Source of the DNA: Nonomuraea gerenzanensis
Lineage (GTDB): Bacteria; Actinomycetota; Actinomycetes; Streptosporangiales; Streptosporangiaceae
DNA: 64,000 nt
Direction of reading: 5' to 3'
NCBI RefSeq assembly: GCF_020215645.1
Contig: NZ_CP084058.1
Location: 2,976,001-3,040,000, forward strand
This document shows, piece after piece, positions 9,665-17,385 of the stretch. The notes below the pieces were generated by a model. It was not told where the DNA came from. It worked only from the letters and a program-made list of their open reading frames with translations, and ran no database searches. Every line of letters starts with the position of its first letter. Within the stretch, counting starts at the first letter, position 1. The position numbers and the translations under genes were made by a program.

Positions 9665-9691
9665 GGATGGACTTGAGGGTCAAGTCCATCC
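9665..9691. promoter_or_regulatory. Perfect 27-bp palindrome in a divergent promoter region
   Basis: Arms GGATGGACTTGA and TCAAGTCCATCC separated by GGG. It lies between the minus-strand Pro-rich gene (start 9585) and the plus-strand LacI gene (start 9816), where no gene ends. An operator or mRNA hairpin is therefore more likely than a terminator. Confidence 0.6.
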
Positions 9692-9742
9692 TACGAAGAT
9701 CACGGTCTGGCTCCGGCCCAGCGAGCGTGCTCAAATCGTTCC

Positions 9743-9770
9743 AAACCGCTCGGAGCGGCTGCGCTATGAT
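9743..9770 (+). promoter_or_regulatory. Putative promoter/operator of the LacI-type gene
   Basis: A TATGAT -10-like hexamer (9765-9770) follows a perfect CCGCTC-G-GAGCGG palindrome (9746-9758) and the 8-mer AAACCGCT (9743-9750). The same 8-mer occurs upstream of the GH67 gene (minus strand, 6907-6900). Self-regulation by the LacI protein is plausible but untested. Confidence 0.4.
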
Positions 9771-9815
9771 CACAGCGGACAACCCGCTCGCGCCGCTCAC
9801 GGGACTCGAGGAACG

Positions 9816-10832
9816 ATGTCGAGCATGAAAGAGGTCGCCCGGCTCGCCGGGGTCTCCGTCGGCACCGTGAGCAACGTGCTCAACCGGCCGGAGATGGTCG
9901 CGCCCGACACCCTGCGACGGGTGCGGGAGGCGATCGAGCGTCTCGGCTACGTGCGCAACGGCTCCGCCCGCCAGTTGCGGGCGGGGCGGAGCCGCACCAT
10001 CGGGGTGGTCGCGCTGGACTTCGGCAACCCGTTCTTCATCGACGTCCTGCGCGGCGTCGAGACCGCCGCCCAGCAGGCGGACGTCACCGTGATGGTGTTC
10101 AACAGCAACAAGGACGCCGGCCGCGAGGCGGGGCTGCTGGAGACGTTCGAGGAGCAGCGGCCCATGGGGGTGCTGATCACGCCGGTGAACGACCGCGGCG
10201 AGGAGGAGCGGCTCAGCAGGCTCGTCGCGCGCGGCATCCCCGTGGTGCGCTTCGACAGCTCGGCCAGCCACAGCGGCGGCTGCGCGGTCGCGGTGGACGA
10301 CGTGCTCGGGGGCCGGCTGGCCGGCCTGCACTTACGCGAGCGGGGGCACAGCCGCATCGCCTTCGCCGGCGGCCCGTTCACGGTCCGGCAGGTACGCGAG
10401 CGCCGCGACGGCCTGGCCGGGGTGCTCGGCCCCGACGACACGCTGACCGTGATCCCGCTGCCCGACCTCACCGTCGCCACCGGCCGCACCGCCGGCGAGC
10501 GGATCGCGGACCTGCCGCCCGGCGAGCGGCCCACGGCGGTCTTCTGCGCCAACGACCTGGTGGCGATCGGGGTGCTGCAGGAGATGACGCTGCGCGGGCT
10601 GCGGGTGCCCGCCGACCTGGCCATCATCGGCTACGACGACATCGACTTCGCCGCGGCGGCCGCGGTGCCGCTGTCGTCGATCAGGCAGCCGCGCGAGCAG
10701 CTCGGCCGCACCGCCGCCACGCTCCTGCTGGAGGAGGCCAACCGGGGCGACGAGCACGAGCACCGCCAGGTGATCTTCCAGCCCGACCTGGTGGCCCGCA
10801 CCTCCACGACGGCGCGCGTCCGGGTGAATTAG
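9816..10832 (+). CDS. LacI-family transcriptional regulator
   Basis: 338 residues. A LacI helix-turn-helix (MKEVARLAGVSVGTVSNVLN) and hinge helix (residues about 45-60) are followed by a periplasmic-binding-protein-like effector domain with the typical IGYDDIDFA segment. ATG at 9816 has GAGGAAC upstream. Contains one TTA leucine codon (10332). Sugar-responsive control of the nearby xylan genes is an inference from location and from a shared AAACCGCT element, not shown. Confidence 0.92.
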   Translation: MSSMKEVARLAGVSVGTVSNVLNRPEMVAPDTLRRVREAIERLGYVRNGSARQLRAGRSRTIGVVALDFGNPFFIDVLRGVETAAQQADVTVMVFNSNKDAGREAGLLETFEEQRPMGVLITPVNDRGEEERLSRLVARGIPVVRFDSSASHSGGCAVAVDDVLGGRLAGLHLRERGHSRIAFAGGPFTVRQVRERRDGLAGVLGPDDTLTVIPLPDLTVATGRTAGERIADLPPGERPTAVFCANDLVAIGVLQEMTLRGLRVPADLAIIGYDDIDFAAAAAVPLSSIRQPREQLGRTAATLLLEEANRGDEHEHRQVIFQPDLVARTSTTARVRVN

Positions 10833-10873
10833 TTTTTCCCGGTTATTCGTTCATCGCCCCCGGGAATAATTCG

Positions 10874-10890
10874 GTCGGCAATTCGCCGAC
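10874..10890. promoter_or_regulatory. Palindrome upstream of isochorismatase-family gene
   Basis: GTCGGC-AATTC-GCCGAC, perfect 6-bp arms, ending 16 bp before the start codon in an unusually A+T-rich leader. A second inverted pair TTATTC (10843-10848)/GAATAA (10864-10869) lies just upstream. Possible operators. Confidence 0.4.
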
Positions 10891-10906
10891 ACCTCGAAGG
10901 AGAAGC

Positions 10907-11455
10907 ATGATTGCGCTCCTTGTCATCGACGCGCAGCAGGAATACTCCCGTTCCGGGTCACTGCCCGTCGAGAGATTCGAGCAGGCGATCGGCAACATCA
11001 GACGCCTGCTGGAAACCGCGCGATCGAGTGACGTCGCCACGGTGGTGCACGTCCGCCACATCAGCAAAGTGCCCGGGGATCAGAGTTTCGACGCGGGCAG
11101 CCCGGGGATCGACTTCGTCGACGACGTCCGGCCGCTGCCGGACGAATTAGTGCTCACCAAGCACTACATCGGCTCGTTCTCCAATCCCGATCTGGACCGG
11201 TTCCTGCGCGCCCAGCAGGTCGACCAGGTGGTGATCTGTGGATTCACCTCGTTCATCTGCTGCGACACGACCGCCCGTGAGGCGGTGCAGCTCGGTTACA
11301 AAGTCTTTTACGTGGACGACGCGATCAGCGAATTCAGCCTCGGCAATATCAGCGCCCAGGACCTGCATCGCACCGTCGCCGCCGTGCAGGGCGCGGTGTT
11401 CTCGACGGTGACCACCACCGAGGACGCCGTCGCCCTGCTCGCCGGGAAGGCGTGA
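10907..11455 (+). CDS. Isochorismatase-family cysteine hydrolase
   Basis: 182 residues with a GAAGGAGA ribosome site. Catalytic triad of the family appears as Asp8 (VIDAQQ), Lys85 (LTKHYIGSF) and Cys118 in CGFTSFICCDTTAREA. The family hydrolyses vinyl ethers or amides (isochorismatase, nicotinamidase, N-carbamoyl hydrolases); the substrate cannot be told from sequence. Third positions are less G/C-biased than in neighbours and one leucine is a rare TTA codon (11147), hinting at transfer or bldA-type control. Convergent with the PixA operon, separated by a strong hairpin. Confidence 0.85.
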   Translation: MIALLVIDAQQEYSRSGSLPVERFEQAIGNIRRLLETARSSDVATVVHVRHISKVPGDQSFDAGSPGIDFVDDVRPLPDELVLTKHYIGSFSNPDLDRFLRAQQVDQVVICGFTSFICCDTTAREAVQLGYKVFYVDDAISEFSLGNISAQDLHRTVAAVQGAVFSTVTTTEDAVALLAGKA

Positions 11456-11462
11456 CCTCCTA

Positions 11463-11500
11463 CGGCGGCCGGGGAGACCTCGCTGTCCCCCCGGCCGCCG
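11463..11500. terminator. Bidirectional hairpin between convergent genes
   Basis: Perfect 12-bp stem CGGCGGCCGGGG (11463-11474) with CCCCGGCCGCCG (11489-11500), loop of 14 bases, no U-tract. Sits between the convergent isochorismatase-family gene and the last PixA gene. Confidence 0.65.
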
Positions 11501-11506
11501 CCGGTC

Positions 11507-12070
11507 TCAGACGGGGATCACCCGGATCGACGGGTGCCCCTCGGTGTTGAGGTAGAGCCGCTCCTTCTTGTGCTCCTGCTCCAGCTCGACGACCAGCCGG
11601 TAGCGGTAGGTCCCCGGCCTGAGGCTGGGCAGCACGGTGCCGGCCCAGTAGTAGTAGACGGGCGTCAGGTCGTCGCGCATGCGGTCGGGCGCGCCGTAGA
11701 TCTTCAGCTCGACGCAGACCTTCTTCTCCGCGACGTCCTCCTCGTCACCCGACTCGACGTCCAGGAAGACGATGTTGTTGATCTTCGGCATGGGCGGCCA
11801 GGTGCCGTCGCGCCGCCGCTCCATGTCGATGGGCCGGATGATCCAGTTGAGCACCTGGCCCGGCTTGCAGACCGTCTCCAGCCGCGCGGTGCCCTGACCG
11901 GAGCCGCCCACGCTGTTGTCCACCATGTACATGGCGCCGGCCAGCGACTTGTGCTCGGTGGCCTTCTCCATGTCCACGAGCGTGACGATGTTGAGCTGGA
12001 CGGAGTTGAGCTGCCCGGGGTTCTGCTTCTCGACCTTGCCCGAACTCGCCCTGGTGGCTGGCATGACCAT
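11507..12070 (-). CDS. AidA/PixA (inclusion body) family protein, paralogue 1
   Basis: 187 residues from the ATG at 12070 with AAGGAGG eight bases upstream; the longer frame back to 12316 lies inside the next gene. Family pattern: a beta strand with LNIVTLVDMEKA, then YMVDNSVGGSGQGTARLETV, PGQVLNWIIRPID, and a C-terminal strand RPGTYRYRLVVELE. PixA makes crystalline cytoplasmic inclusions in Xenorhabdus and AidA is a stress/quorum-linked relative in Ralstonia and Burkholderia; no biochemical activity is established. No signal peptide. Last gene of a six-gene operon with three paralogues, a PaaK-like enzyme and a PLP decarboxylase. Confidence 0.8.
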   Translation of the reverse strand: MVMPATRASSGKVEKQNPGQLNSVQLNIVTLVDMEKATEHKSLAGAMYMVDNSVGGSGQGTARLETVCKPGQVLNWIIRPIDMERRRDGTWPPMPKINNIVFLDVESGDEEDVAEKKVCVELKIYGAPDRMRDDLTPVYYYWAGTVLPSLRPGTYRYRLVVELEQEHKKERLYLNTEGHPSIRVIPV

Positions 12071-12084
12071 CGGCGTTGCCTCCT

Positions 12085-12513
12085 TCAGCCCACCAGCGTG
12101 GGCGACAGCGTGGTGACGATCGGCTCGGTGCGCGTCCCGACCAGGAACTTGATCCGGTACGGAACCACGTCGATGTCGTCCTTCTTGACGGTCCCGATCC
12201 AGTACGCGACGTCGGTGCCGGGGTACACCTTGCGCTCCGGCTCGATCACGGCCCTGTCGACCTCGATGGCGGCGATCCCGACGAACGCCTCGCACTCCAG
12301 CGCCAGGCAGTTCCACAGCACCCGGTCACCGGCGCGCACCCGGGTCCGCAGCTCCTCGGTGCCGAAGCCGGTGGAGCCGCCGGCCTTGTTGGTGTCGTAG
12401 AGGTACAGGTGGCCGCGCACGCTGCCGGCCGCCAACGCGCCGACCGCGTCCAGGACGGCGGTGATCGAGATCGGCGCCCTGCTGTTGTCCCGCGTCTTCG
12501 CTCTGGGTGGCAC
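12085..12513 (-). CDS. AidA/PixA (inclusion body) family protein, paralogue 2
   Basis: 142 residues, the shortest of the four. GTG start at 12513 with GGAGGAGGA upstream. Family features: ISITAVLDAVGAL, LYLYDTNKAGGSTGFGTEEL, RVLWNCLALE and AYWIGTVKKDD. The stop overlaps the ribosome site of the next gene (TGAAGGAGG), so translation is coupled. It lacks the long linkers of paralogues 3 and 4. Cytosolic; could be the minimal beta-sandwich unit of a multi-subunit assembly, which is inference. Confidence 0.78.
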   Translation of the reverse strand: MPPRAKTRDNSRAPISITAVLDAVGALAAGSVRGHLYLYDTNKAGGSTGFGTEELRTRVRAGDRVLWNCLALECEAFVGIAAIEVDRAVIEPERKVYPGTDVAYWIGTVKKDDIDVVPYRIKFLVGTRTEPIVTTLSPTLVG

Positions 12514-12537
12514 GGTTCCTCCTCCGGGGGATGGGGT

Positions 12538-13326
12538 TCAGGCGGGCGGGATGGGCAGCAGGCCCAGGCCCGACTTGGTGAAGGCGTTGCGCTTGGGCTC
12601 GGAGACGATCCTGAGCTTGGACTCGCAGGTCAGGTCCACCGGCTCCCACGTCCAGTCACCGCCCTGCAGCAGCAGCCGGTGGAGCTGGACGGCCATCGTG
12701 TACGCGTAGGTGCCCGGCCGCGTCGAGTCCACCGTGGCCGACCAGTACCAGCCGTCGGTCACCATGTCGGGGGAGCCGTACTCGGCCGGATACATGATCT
12801 TCTTGTCGACCGCCTCGCCGTAGATGTCGGTGATCACGGGAGGCGGGTAGGTGTGCGCCGCCGCGCCGTCGTAGGAGATGACGTTGCCCGTCACGTCCAG
12901 GATCTTCTGCGTGGCGGGCCCGCGCGTGCGCCGGGTGCTCCTGACGCGGGTGCCGAGCGTCTGCTGAAGGTGACTGAGCTGCGCCGCGGCGTCGCCCCCC
13001 TGATTCGCGGGCTTGTGCACCATGGCTTCCAGCTCGCTCAACGCCTCCCGGTCGGTCTGCCGCGCCCGCTCGGCCTCGTAGCCGCGCGGCACGGTCGGCG
13101 GGATCGAGCCCAGGCTGTACGGCAGCCAGTTCAGCACCTGCTCCGTCGCCTGCGAGCCGTCGCGCCAGTAGGAGCCGTGGATCGCGGTCACCAGCTCGCC
13201 GGTGCCCTGGCCCTCGGAGCCGTGCAGCTTCATGTTGTCGAACAGGTAAGCGTTCCCCTCCAGCGTCTTCATCTCCAGGGCGTTGGCGACGTCCACGAGC
13301 AGGATGATCGCGAGTTGCTGGGGCAT
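12538..13326 (-). CDS. AidA/PixA (inclusion body) family protein, paralogue 3 (expanded)
   Basis: 262 residues. The N-terminal strand AIILLVDVANALEMKTLEG and YLFDNMKLHGSEGQGTGEL are typical of the family. A central insertion (residues about 85-150) rich in charged residues and predicted helix, with an Arg-rich stretch TRVRSTRRTRGP, splits the usual beta-sandwich. Homology resumes at GWYWSATVDSTRPGTYAYTM. Located 24 bp upstream of paralogue 2 in the same operon. The insertion might mediate binding to a partner or nucleic acid, but nothing proves this. Confidence 0.75.
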   Translation of the reverse strand: MPQQLAIILLVDVANALEMKTLEGNAYLFDNMKLHGSEGQGTGELVTAIHGSYWRDGSQATEQVLNWLPYSLGSIPPTVPRGYEAERARQTDREALSELEAMVHKPANQGGDAAAQLSHLQQTLGTRVRSTRRTRGPATQKILDVTGNVISYDGAAAHTYPPPVITDIYGEAVDKKIMYPAEYGSPDMVTDGWYWSATVDSTRPGTYAYTMAVQLHRLLLQGGDWTWEPVDLTCESKLRIVSEPKRNAFTKSGLGLLPIPPA

Positions 13327-13339
13327 GGGCCTTCCTTCC

Positions 13340-13912
13340 CTAGATCCGCATCAGCGAGGGCGTCTCGACGTGCAGCACGCTGTAGGGGCCTTCGTACATC
13401 TGGAACTCCAGCCGGTAGCGGTAGGCCACCCCCGGCACCATGTAGTAGGGCACCATCCCGGCCCAGATCTCGAGGTCCAGCTTCTCGCTCTCCACGGTGG
13501 GCGCGCCGGTCACGGCGGCGGGCCCCGGCGGGAAGGCGCCCGGTCCGTGACCCGTCGCCGCCGCGTACGCGGGCTGGGCAGGCGAGGGCGCCGGCATGCC
13601 CGGGTGGGCGCCCGCGACCGGCGCCGCCCAGCCGGCCTGCGGAGCCGGGTAGGCGGGCTGTCCCGGCGGCTGCAGCCGGAGGAACTCGATGTTCCTGATC
13701 TCGACCGGCGTCTGCAGGTCCACCGCCAGCGCGGTCCACTGGACGACCTGGCCCGGCTGGACGATCGTGCACAGCTCAGGCGTCCCCTGGGCCCTGCTCG
13801 CGAACGAGCCGTCGTCGATCAGGACCAGGTTCCCGTTGAGCAGCGAGCGGTCGGACAGCGCCCCGATGACGTCCACCAGGGCGATGATGCTCACCTGCGG
13901 TTTCACGGCCAC
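13340..13912 (-). CDS. AidA/PixA (inclusion body) family protein, paralogue 4 (Pro/Ala linker)
   Basis: 190 residues. Family half 1 (SIIALVDVIGALSDRSLLNG, then RAQGTPELCTIVQPGQVVQW) and half 2 (DLEIWAGMVPYYMVPGVAYR) are separated by a roughly 55-residue disordered linker rich in Pro, Ala and Gly (residues about 82-138). First PixA gene after the PaaK-like gene, 21 bp downstream of it. The linker is unlike the insertion in paralogue 3, so each paralogue has diverged at the same loop. Confidence 0.75.
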   Translation of the reverse strand: MAVKPQVSIIALVDVIGALSDRSLLNGNLVLIDDGSFASRAQGTPELCTIVQPGQVVQWTALAVDLQTPVEIRNIEFLRLQPPGQPAYPAPQAGWAAPVAGAHPGMPAPSPAQPAYAAATGHGPGAFPPGPAAVTGAPTVESEKLDLEIWAGMVPYYMVPGVAYRYRLEFQMYEGPYSVLHVETPSLMRI

Positions 13913-13933
13913 TTCCGATCTCCCTTCTTGGTG

Positions 13934-15463
13934 TCAGCCCCGGTCGCGGACCAGCGGCACCTTGCCGACGCTCGTCCGCTCGATCTCGGGGGACGAACGC
14001 GGCACGAACCGGAGGTGGAACCGGTAGCCGGTCTTCTCGATCGAGGCGGGGTTGGCCTCCCCCTGGTTGAACAGCGACAACGAGCGGGGCAGCGCGTTGA
14101 GGAAGACGTGGTGCACGCCGTACGGGGCCAGCGCGGCCTCGGTCGCGTACGTCAGCGCCGCGACGTCGTCCACGGCGGCCAGCAGGGTGATCGTCCGTTC
14201 CTCGCGCTGGTTGACGAACTGCACCTCGTGCGCCACCTCGTCCAGGTCCACCGGCGTGATGCGCCGCAGGTCCTCGCGCACCGCCTGGTAGGCGCGCGCG
14301 GCCGAGTACTGGCTGTCGGCCAGGTGCAGCACCTCCCCGGTCCGCCCGGCGAACTCGAAGCGCTCGGCGCGCGGCCCCGGCCCGTCCAGCCGGGGGCGGC
14401 GGATCATCCGGTCCCCGAGCTTGAGCCGCAGCAGCGGCGCCTCGTGCGCGTGCAGCCGGGTGACGACCAGCTCGCCCTCCTCGTTCTCGCCGACCCAGCG
14501 GCCCTGCTCGTCCACGATCTCGACGAGGTGCAGGCCCGGCACCGCCGTCAGGCACGGCGAGGACTCCTCCAGTTGCAGGCCGACGGTCTCGGCCTGGGTG
14601 GCGGCGAAGTAGCTGAGGATGGTCAGGTTGGGGTAGAGCGCCTTCAGCTCGGCCCGCTTGCGGTGCGCCAGCACGCCGCTGCCGTACAGCGCGACCCGGA
14701 AACTCTCCCTGGCCTCGGCCTTCAGCCCCTGCCCCAGGTCGCTCAGGATCGCGATGCCGGCGCTGATCCCCATGAGCGCCTTCGGCCCCGGATAGGAGAA
14801 CATGTGCTCCAGCACCCCGGCGGTGACCGGCCCGGCGCCGATGTAGTTCACGCCGGGCACGTGCTGCAGCACGCCGCCGACCATGGTGCCGCTGCTCCAC
14901 ATCTGATAGTCGGCCAGCGTGGTGTACAGCCAGCGCGGGCCGTCGCCCGTGAGGTGCCGGTCGAGCTGGTAGGTGCCGAGGAAGCGCCCGGCCACCCGGT
15001 AGGTGTCGTGCAGCTCGCGCAGCGCGTACACGATCTCCAGCGGGGCGCCGCCGCTGGTGCCGCCGCTCGCCACGACCTCGAACCCGCCGTGGTCGAGCGG
15101 CACCACCAGCCCGGGCCGCCCCTCCATGTACAGGTCGCGCTGCACGTCCTTGTCGGCGAGCGGGACGGCCTGCCAGTCCTCGAACGTCATCGGCCCGCCC
15201 CCGTCGGGACCCCAGGCGAGCAGCCGCTCGCGCCAGGCCGGGTTGAGCCGCACGGTGTTGACGAGCTGGCGCAGGCGGCGCAGCACCAGCGCATCCTGCG
15301 TCTCGTGCGGCAGCTCGCTGTACGGCGTGCGCAGGGCCCGCTCGAACTCCCGCATCTTGCCCGCGAAGGACGGCAGCCCGCGCACCGCCTCCACGGAGGC
15401 CGGCGCCAGCTCCTCCTCGGGGATCAGCTCGGCCGCCAGCGTGCGCGGGTCCGGCGTGCTCAT
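13934..15463 (-). CDS. PaaK-like adenylate-forming enzyme (phenylacetate-CoA ligase family)
   Basis: 509 residues. The phosphate-binding loop SGGTSGGAPLEIVY, a central YGSGVLAHRKRAELKALYP, ELVVTRL and the hinge-region LRLKLGDRM followed by FAGRTGEVLHL mark an ANL-superfamily enzyme near phenylacetate-CoA ligase. It should activate a carboxylate as acyl-AMP; whether the acceptor is CoA or another amine/thiol is unknown. The ATG at 15463 overlaps the decarboxylase stop (ATGA). Its place between a decarboxylase and four PixA genes suggests it modifies or consumes a product of the first enzyme, or conjugates something to the PixA proteins; both are speculative. Confidence 0.8.
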   Translation of the reverse strand: MSTPDPRTLAAELIPEEELAPASVEAVRGLPSFAGKMREFERALRTPYSELPHETQDALVLRRLRQLVNTVRLNPAWRERLLAWGPDGGGPMTFEDWQAVPLADKDVQRDLYMEGRPGLVVPLDHGGFEVVASGGTSGGAPLEIVYALRELHDTYRVAGRFLGTYQLDRHLTGDGPRWLYTTLADYQMWSSGTMVGGVLQHVPGVNYIGAGPVTAGVLEHMFSYPGPKALMGISAGIAILSDLGQGLKAEARESFRVALYGSGVLAHRKRAELKALYPNLTILSYFAATQAETVGLQLEESSPCLTAVPGLHLVEIVDEQGRWVGENEEGELVVTRLHAHEAPLLRLKLGDRMIRRPRLDGPGPRAERFEFAGRTGEVLHLADSQYSAARAYQAVREDLRRITPVDLDEVAHEVQFVNQREERTITLLAAVDDVAALTYATEAALAPYGVHHVFLNALPRSLSLFNQGEANPASIEKTGYRFHLRFVPRSSPEIERTSVGKVPLVRDRG

Positions 15464-16959
15464 CGGCGTCCTCCCACCCGTTGCTGGTCGTCCTGCCGGC
15501 CGGACAGCTCCCGCCCGGCCGCCCTGATCTCGGCGAGCAGCATCCGGAAGTGCTCCTCGGTGATGAGGTGGTTCATCATCACGACGCGCAGCGCCGCGAC
15601 GCCGCCCACGTCCACCTTCGAGATGAAGAACGTGCCCTGGCTCTTGATGCGGTCCCTGATCGCCACCTGGAGGCGGTGCACGTCCGCGTCACGGACCCAG
15701 CCGGGGCGGTAGCGGAAGCACAGGATGTTCGACTCGGGGGTGTGCGTGGTCTCGAAGTCGGGCTCGGCCAGCAGGATGCGGTGCACGTCCCTGGTCAGCC
15801 GGCACAGGTACTCGATCTTGTGGGCGAACAGGGCCCGGCCGTACATGGCCCACAGGACCCACAACGGCATGATCATCGGGCGTTTGGTGCACTCGATGGT
15901 CTTCCCGCCGCTGTCCAGCGCGGTGTAGACGTCCGGGTCCTCGTCGAAGACGTAGCTGGCGCGCTGCCGGAAGGCGCGGCGGCTCTTGTCCTTCTCCCGG
16001 TAGAACAGCAGCGTGCACGGCGCCGGGGTGAACATCATCTTGTGCGCGTCCCAGGTCAGCGAGTCGGCCAGCTCGATGCCCCGCAGCCGGTGGCGGAGCT
16101 GATCCGACACCAGCAGGCTGGCGCCGTGCGCGCCGTCCACGTGCAGCCAGATGTCGCGCTCCCTGGCGACCGCGGCGAGCCGGTCGATCGGGTCGAACGC
16201 GCCGACCGACGTGGTGCCGGCCGAGGCCACGAGGCAGAACACGCGCAGGCCGCGCCGCTCCGCCGCGTCCAGCGTGGGGCGGACCTGGTCCATGTCGATC
16301 TGCTGCTCGCCGTTCAGCGGGAGCCGGACGATCTGGGCCTCGCCGACGCCCATCACGCCCGCCGTGCGGGAGACGCTGTAGTGCACGTCGTCCCCGACCG
16401 CGATGGCGGGCCTGGCCTGGCCCAGGTACGCCGCCCCGCCCTCGGACCAGAAGCCGGGGAACCTGTCGTTCCTGGCGGCCAGGATCGCGGTCAGGTTCGC
16501 CAGCGAGCCGCCGGACGTGGTGACCATGGTGAAGCTGTCCTGGGGCCAGCCGATGAAGCGGTTGAGCTCGTCGGCCATGATCTTCTCCACCACGTTGGGG
16601 AGCTGGCCGGCCTCGTAGAACGAGGACGGCTGGTTCACCACGGAGCTGACGAAGTCGATGACGCCGGCGAGCGGGACGGTGCTGGAGAACTGCCGGCCCA
16701 TGTAGCCGGGGGAGTGCACCTGGATGCCGGTCCTGACGTACAGGTCGATGATGGCCGCGAGCCGGTCCTCGTCGTAGCCCGCGACGTGCTCGCGTTCCGT
16801 CGTCATCAGGGCCCTGGCCGCCCGCGACAGCGCGGCGGGCTCGGTCAGTGACAGCCCTTTGACGGACAGGTCGGAGAGGTGTTTCTCGAGCTTGGCCACC
16901 GTCGTCTCGGAGCTCTCGCGGAACAGCCGGACGTCGAACGGTTTGAGCCAATGTGTCAA
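15460..16959 (-). CDS. Group II PLP-dependent decarboxylase
   Basis: 499 residues from the TTG at 16959, five bases after GGAGG. In-frame GTG (16998) and ATG (17088, also behind a GGAGG) are alternatives, but codons upstream of 16959 lose the third-position G/C bias. Aromatic/glutamate/diaminobutyrate decarboxylase fold: the ring-stacking His193 (VHYSVSRTA), Asp275 and His278 (HVDGAHGA), and Lys307 (TWDAHKMMFTP) as PLP Schiff base. Should convert an amino acid to an amine plus CO2; substrate not predictable. First gene of the PixA operon, and next to a copper amine oxidase that could oxidise the amine. Confidence 0.87.
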   Translation of the reverse strand: MTHWLKPFDVRLFRESSETTVAKLEKHLSDLSVKGLSLTEPAALSRAARALMTTEREHVAGYDEDRLAAIIDLYVRTGIQVHSPGYMGRQFSSTVPLAGVIDFVSSVVNQPSSFYEAGQLPNVVEKIMADELNRFIGWPQDSFTMVTTSGGSLANLTAILAARNDRFPGFWSEGGAAYLGQARPAIAVGDDVHYSVSRTAGVMGVGEAQIVRLPLNGEQQIDMDQVRPTLDAAERRGLRVFCLVASAGTTSVGAFDPIDRLAAVARERDIWLHVDGAHGASLLVSDQLRHRLRGIELADSLTWDAHKMMFTPAPCTLLFYREKDKSRRAFRQRASYVFDEDPDVYTALDSGGKTIECTKRPMIMPLWVLWAMYGRALFAHKIEYLCRLTRDVHRILLAEPDFETTHTPESNILCFRYRPGWVRDADVHRLQVAIRDRIKSQGTFFISKVDVGGVAALRVVMMNHLITEEHFRMLLAEIRAAGRELSGRQDDQQRVGGRR

Positions 16960-17385
16960 CGCAGCCTCCGTTGGAATGTGCAGCTTGATTGCGCGCACGG
17001 CGGCCGAACCTCCGAAAAGGATTTCAAGGTGCCTTGCGATTAATGGCCGGCCGGTTCCGGGCGTGCGCGCCCATGACCGTTCCCGCATGGAAAAGGGTCC
17101 TCCAATTCCCCCGGGCGGAGGTCCGGGTGATACAGCAGAGAAGTGCCGTACATCCTTACCGTGACCCGGCCGATGGAGGGGAGGAAGGCCGGCGATGCAA
17201 ACAAGCCGGATCAAAACATGGATCCGGGGGCAACGCAATAGCGCGGTTCACCTGAATGGGCATTATGGTCGGCGCCCGTGAAAATTGTTTTCGGCGGCCG
17301 TGGTTTCCCGATGACGGAAGTGCCGAATAAAAAGCGGGCCGGAGCGGTCCGAAAAGAACCGGGCCGCTCCGGCCGGGGAAATCGG
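16960..17385. other. Intergenic region upstream of the decarboxylase-PixA operon
   Basis: About 425 bp without a convincing gene. It holds the terminator of the copper amine oxidase gene (17326-17374). The rest is less G+C-rich than its surroundings and should contain the promoter of the decarboxylase operon on the minus strand. I could not pick a -35/-10 pair with confidence. Confidence 0.5.
17326..17374 (-). terminator. Intrinsic terminator of the copper amine oxidase gene
   Basis: Perfect 11-bp stem GGCCGGAGCGG (17337-17347)/CCGCTCCGGCC (17364-17374), 16-base loop, followed on the minus strand by CGCTTTTTATT. Lies 12 bp after the amine oxidase stop, so that gene and the decarboxylase operon are separate transcripts. 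Confidence 0.85.

Noticed and set aside
8934..9815. In-frame extension of the LacI gene by nearly 300 residues
   Set aside because: Extension is Arg/Pro/Gly-rich, overlaps the Pro-rich gene on the other strand; helix-turn-helix begins right after the ATG at 9816 with a good ribosome site.
13934..17238. Decarboxylase plus PaaK-like ligase as an NRPS or siderophore cluster
   Set aside because: No carrier-protein, condensation or transport genes are present; the isochorismatase-family gene is single-domain and convergent.
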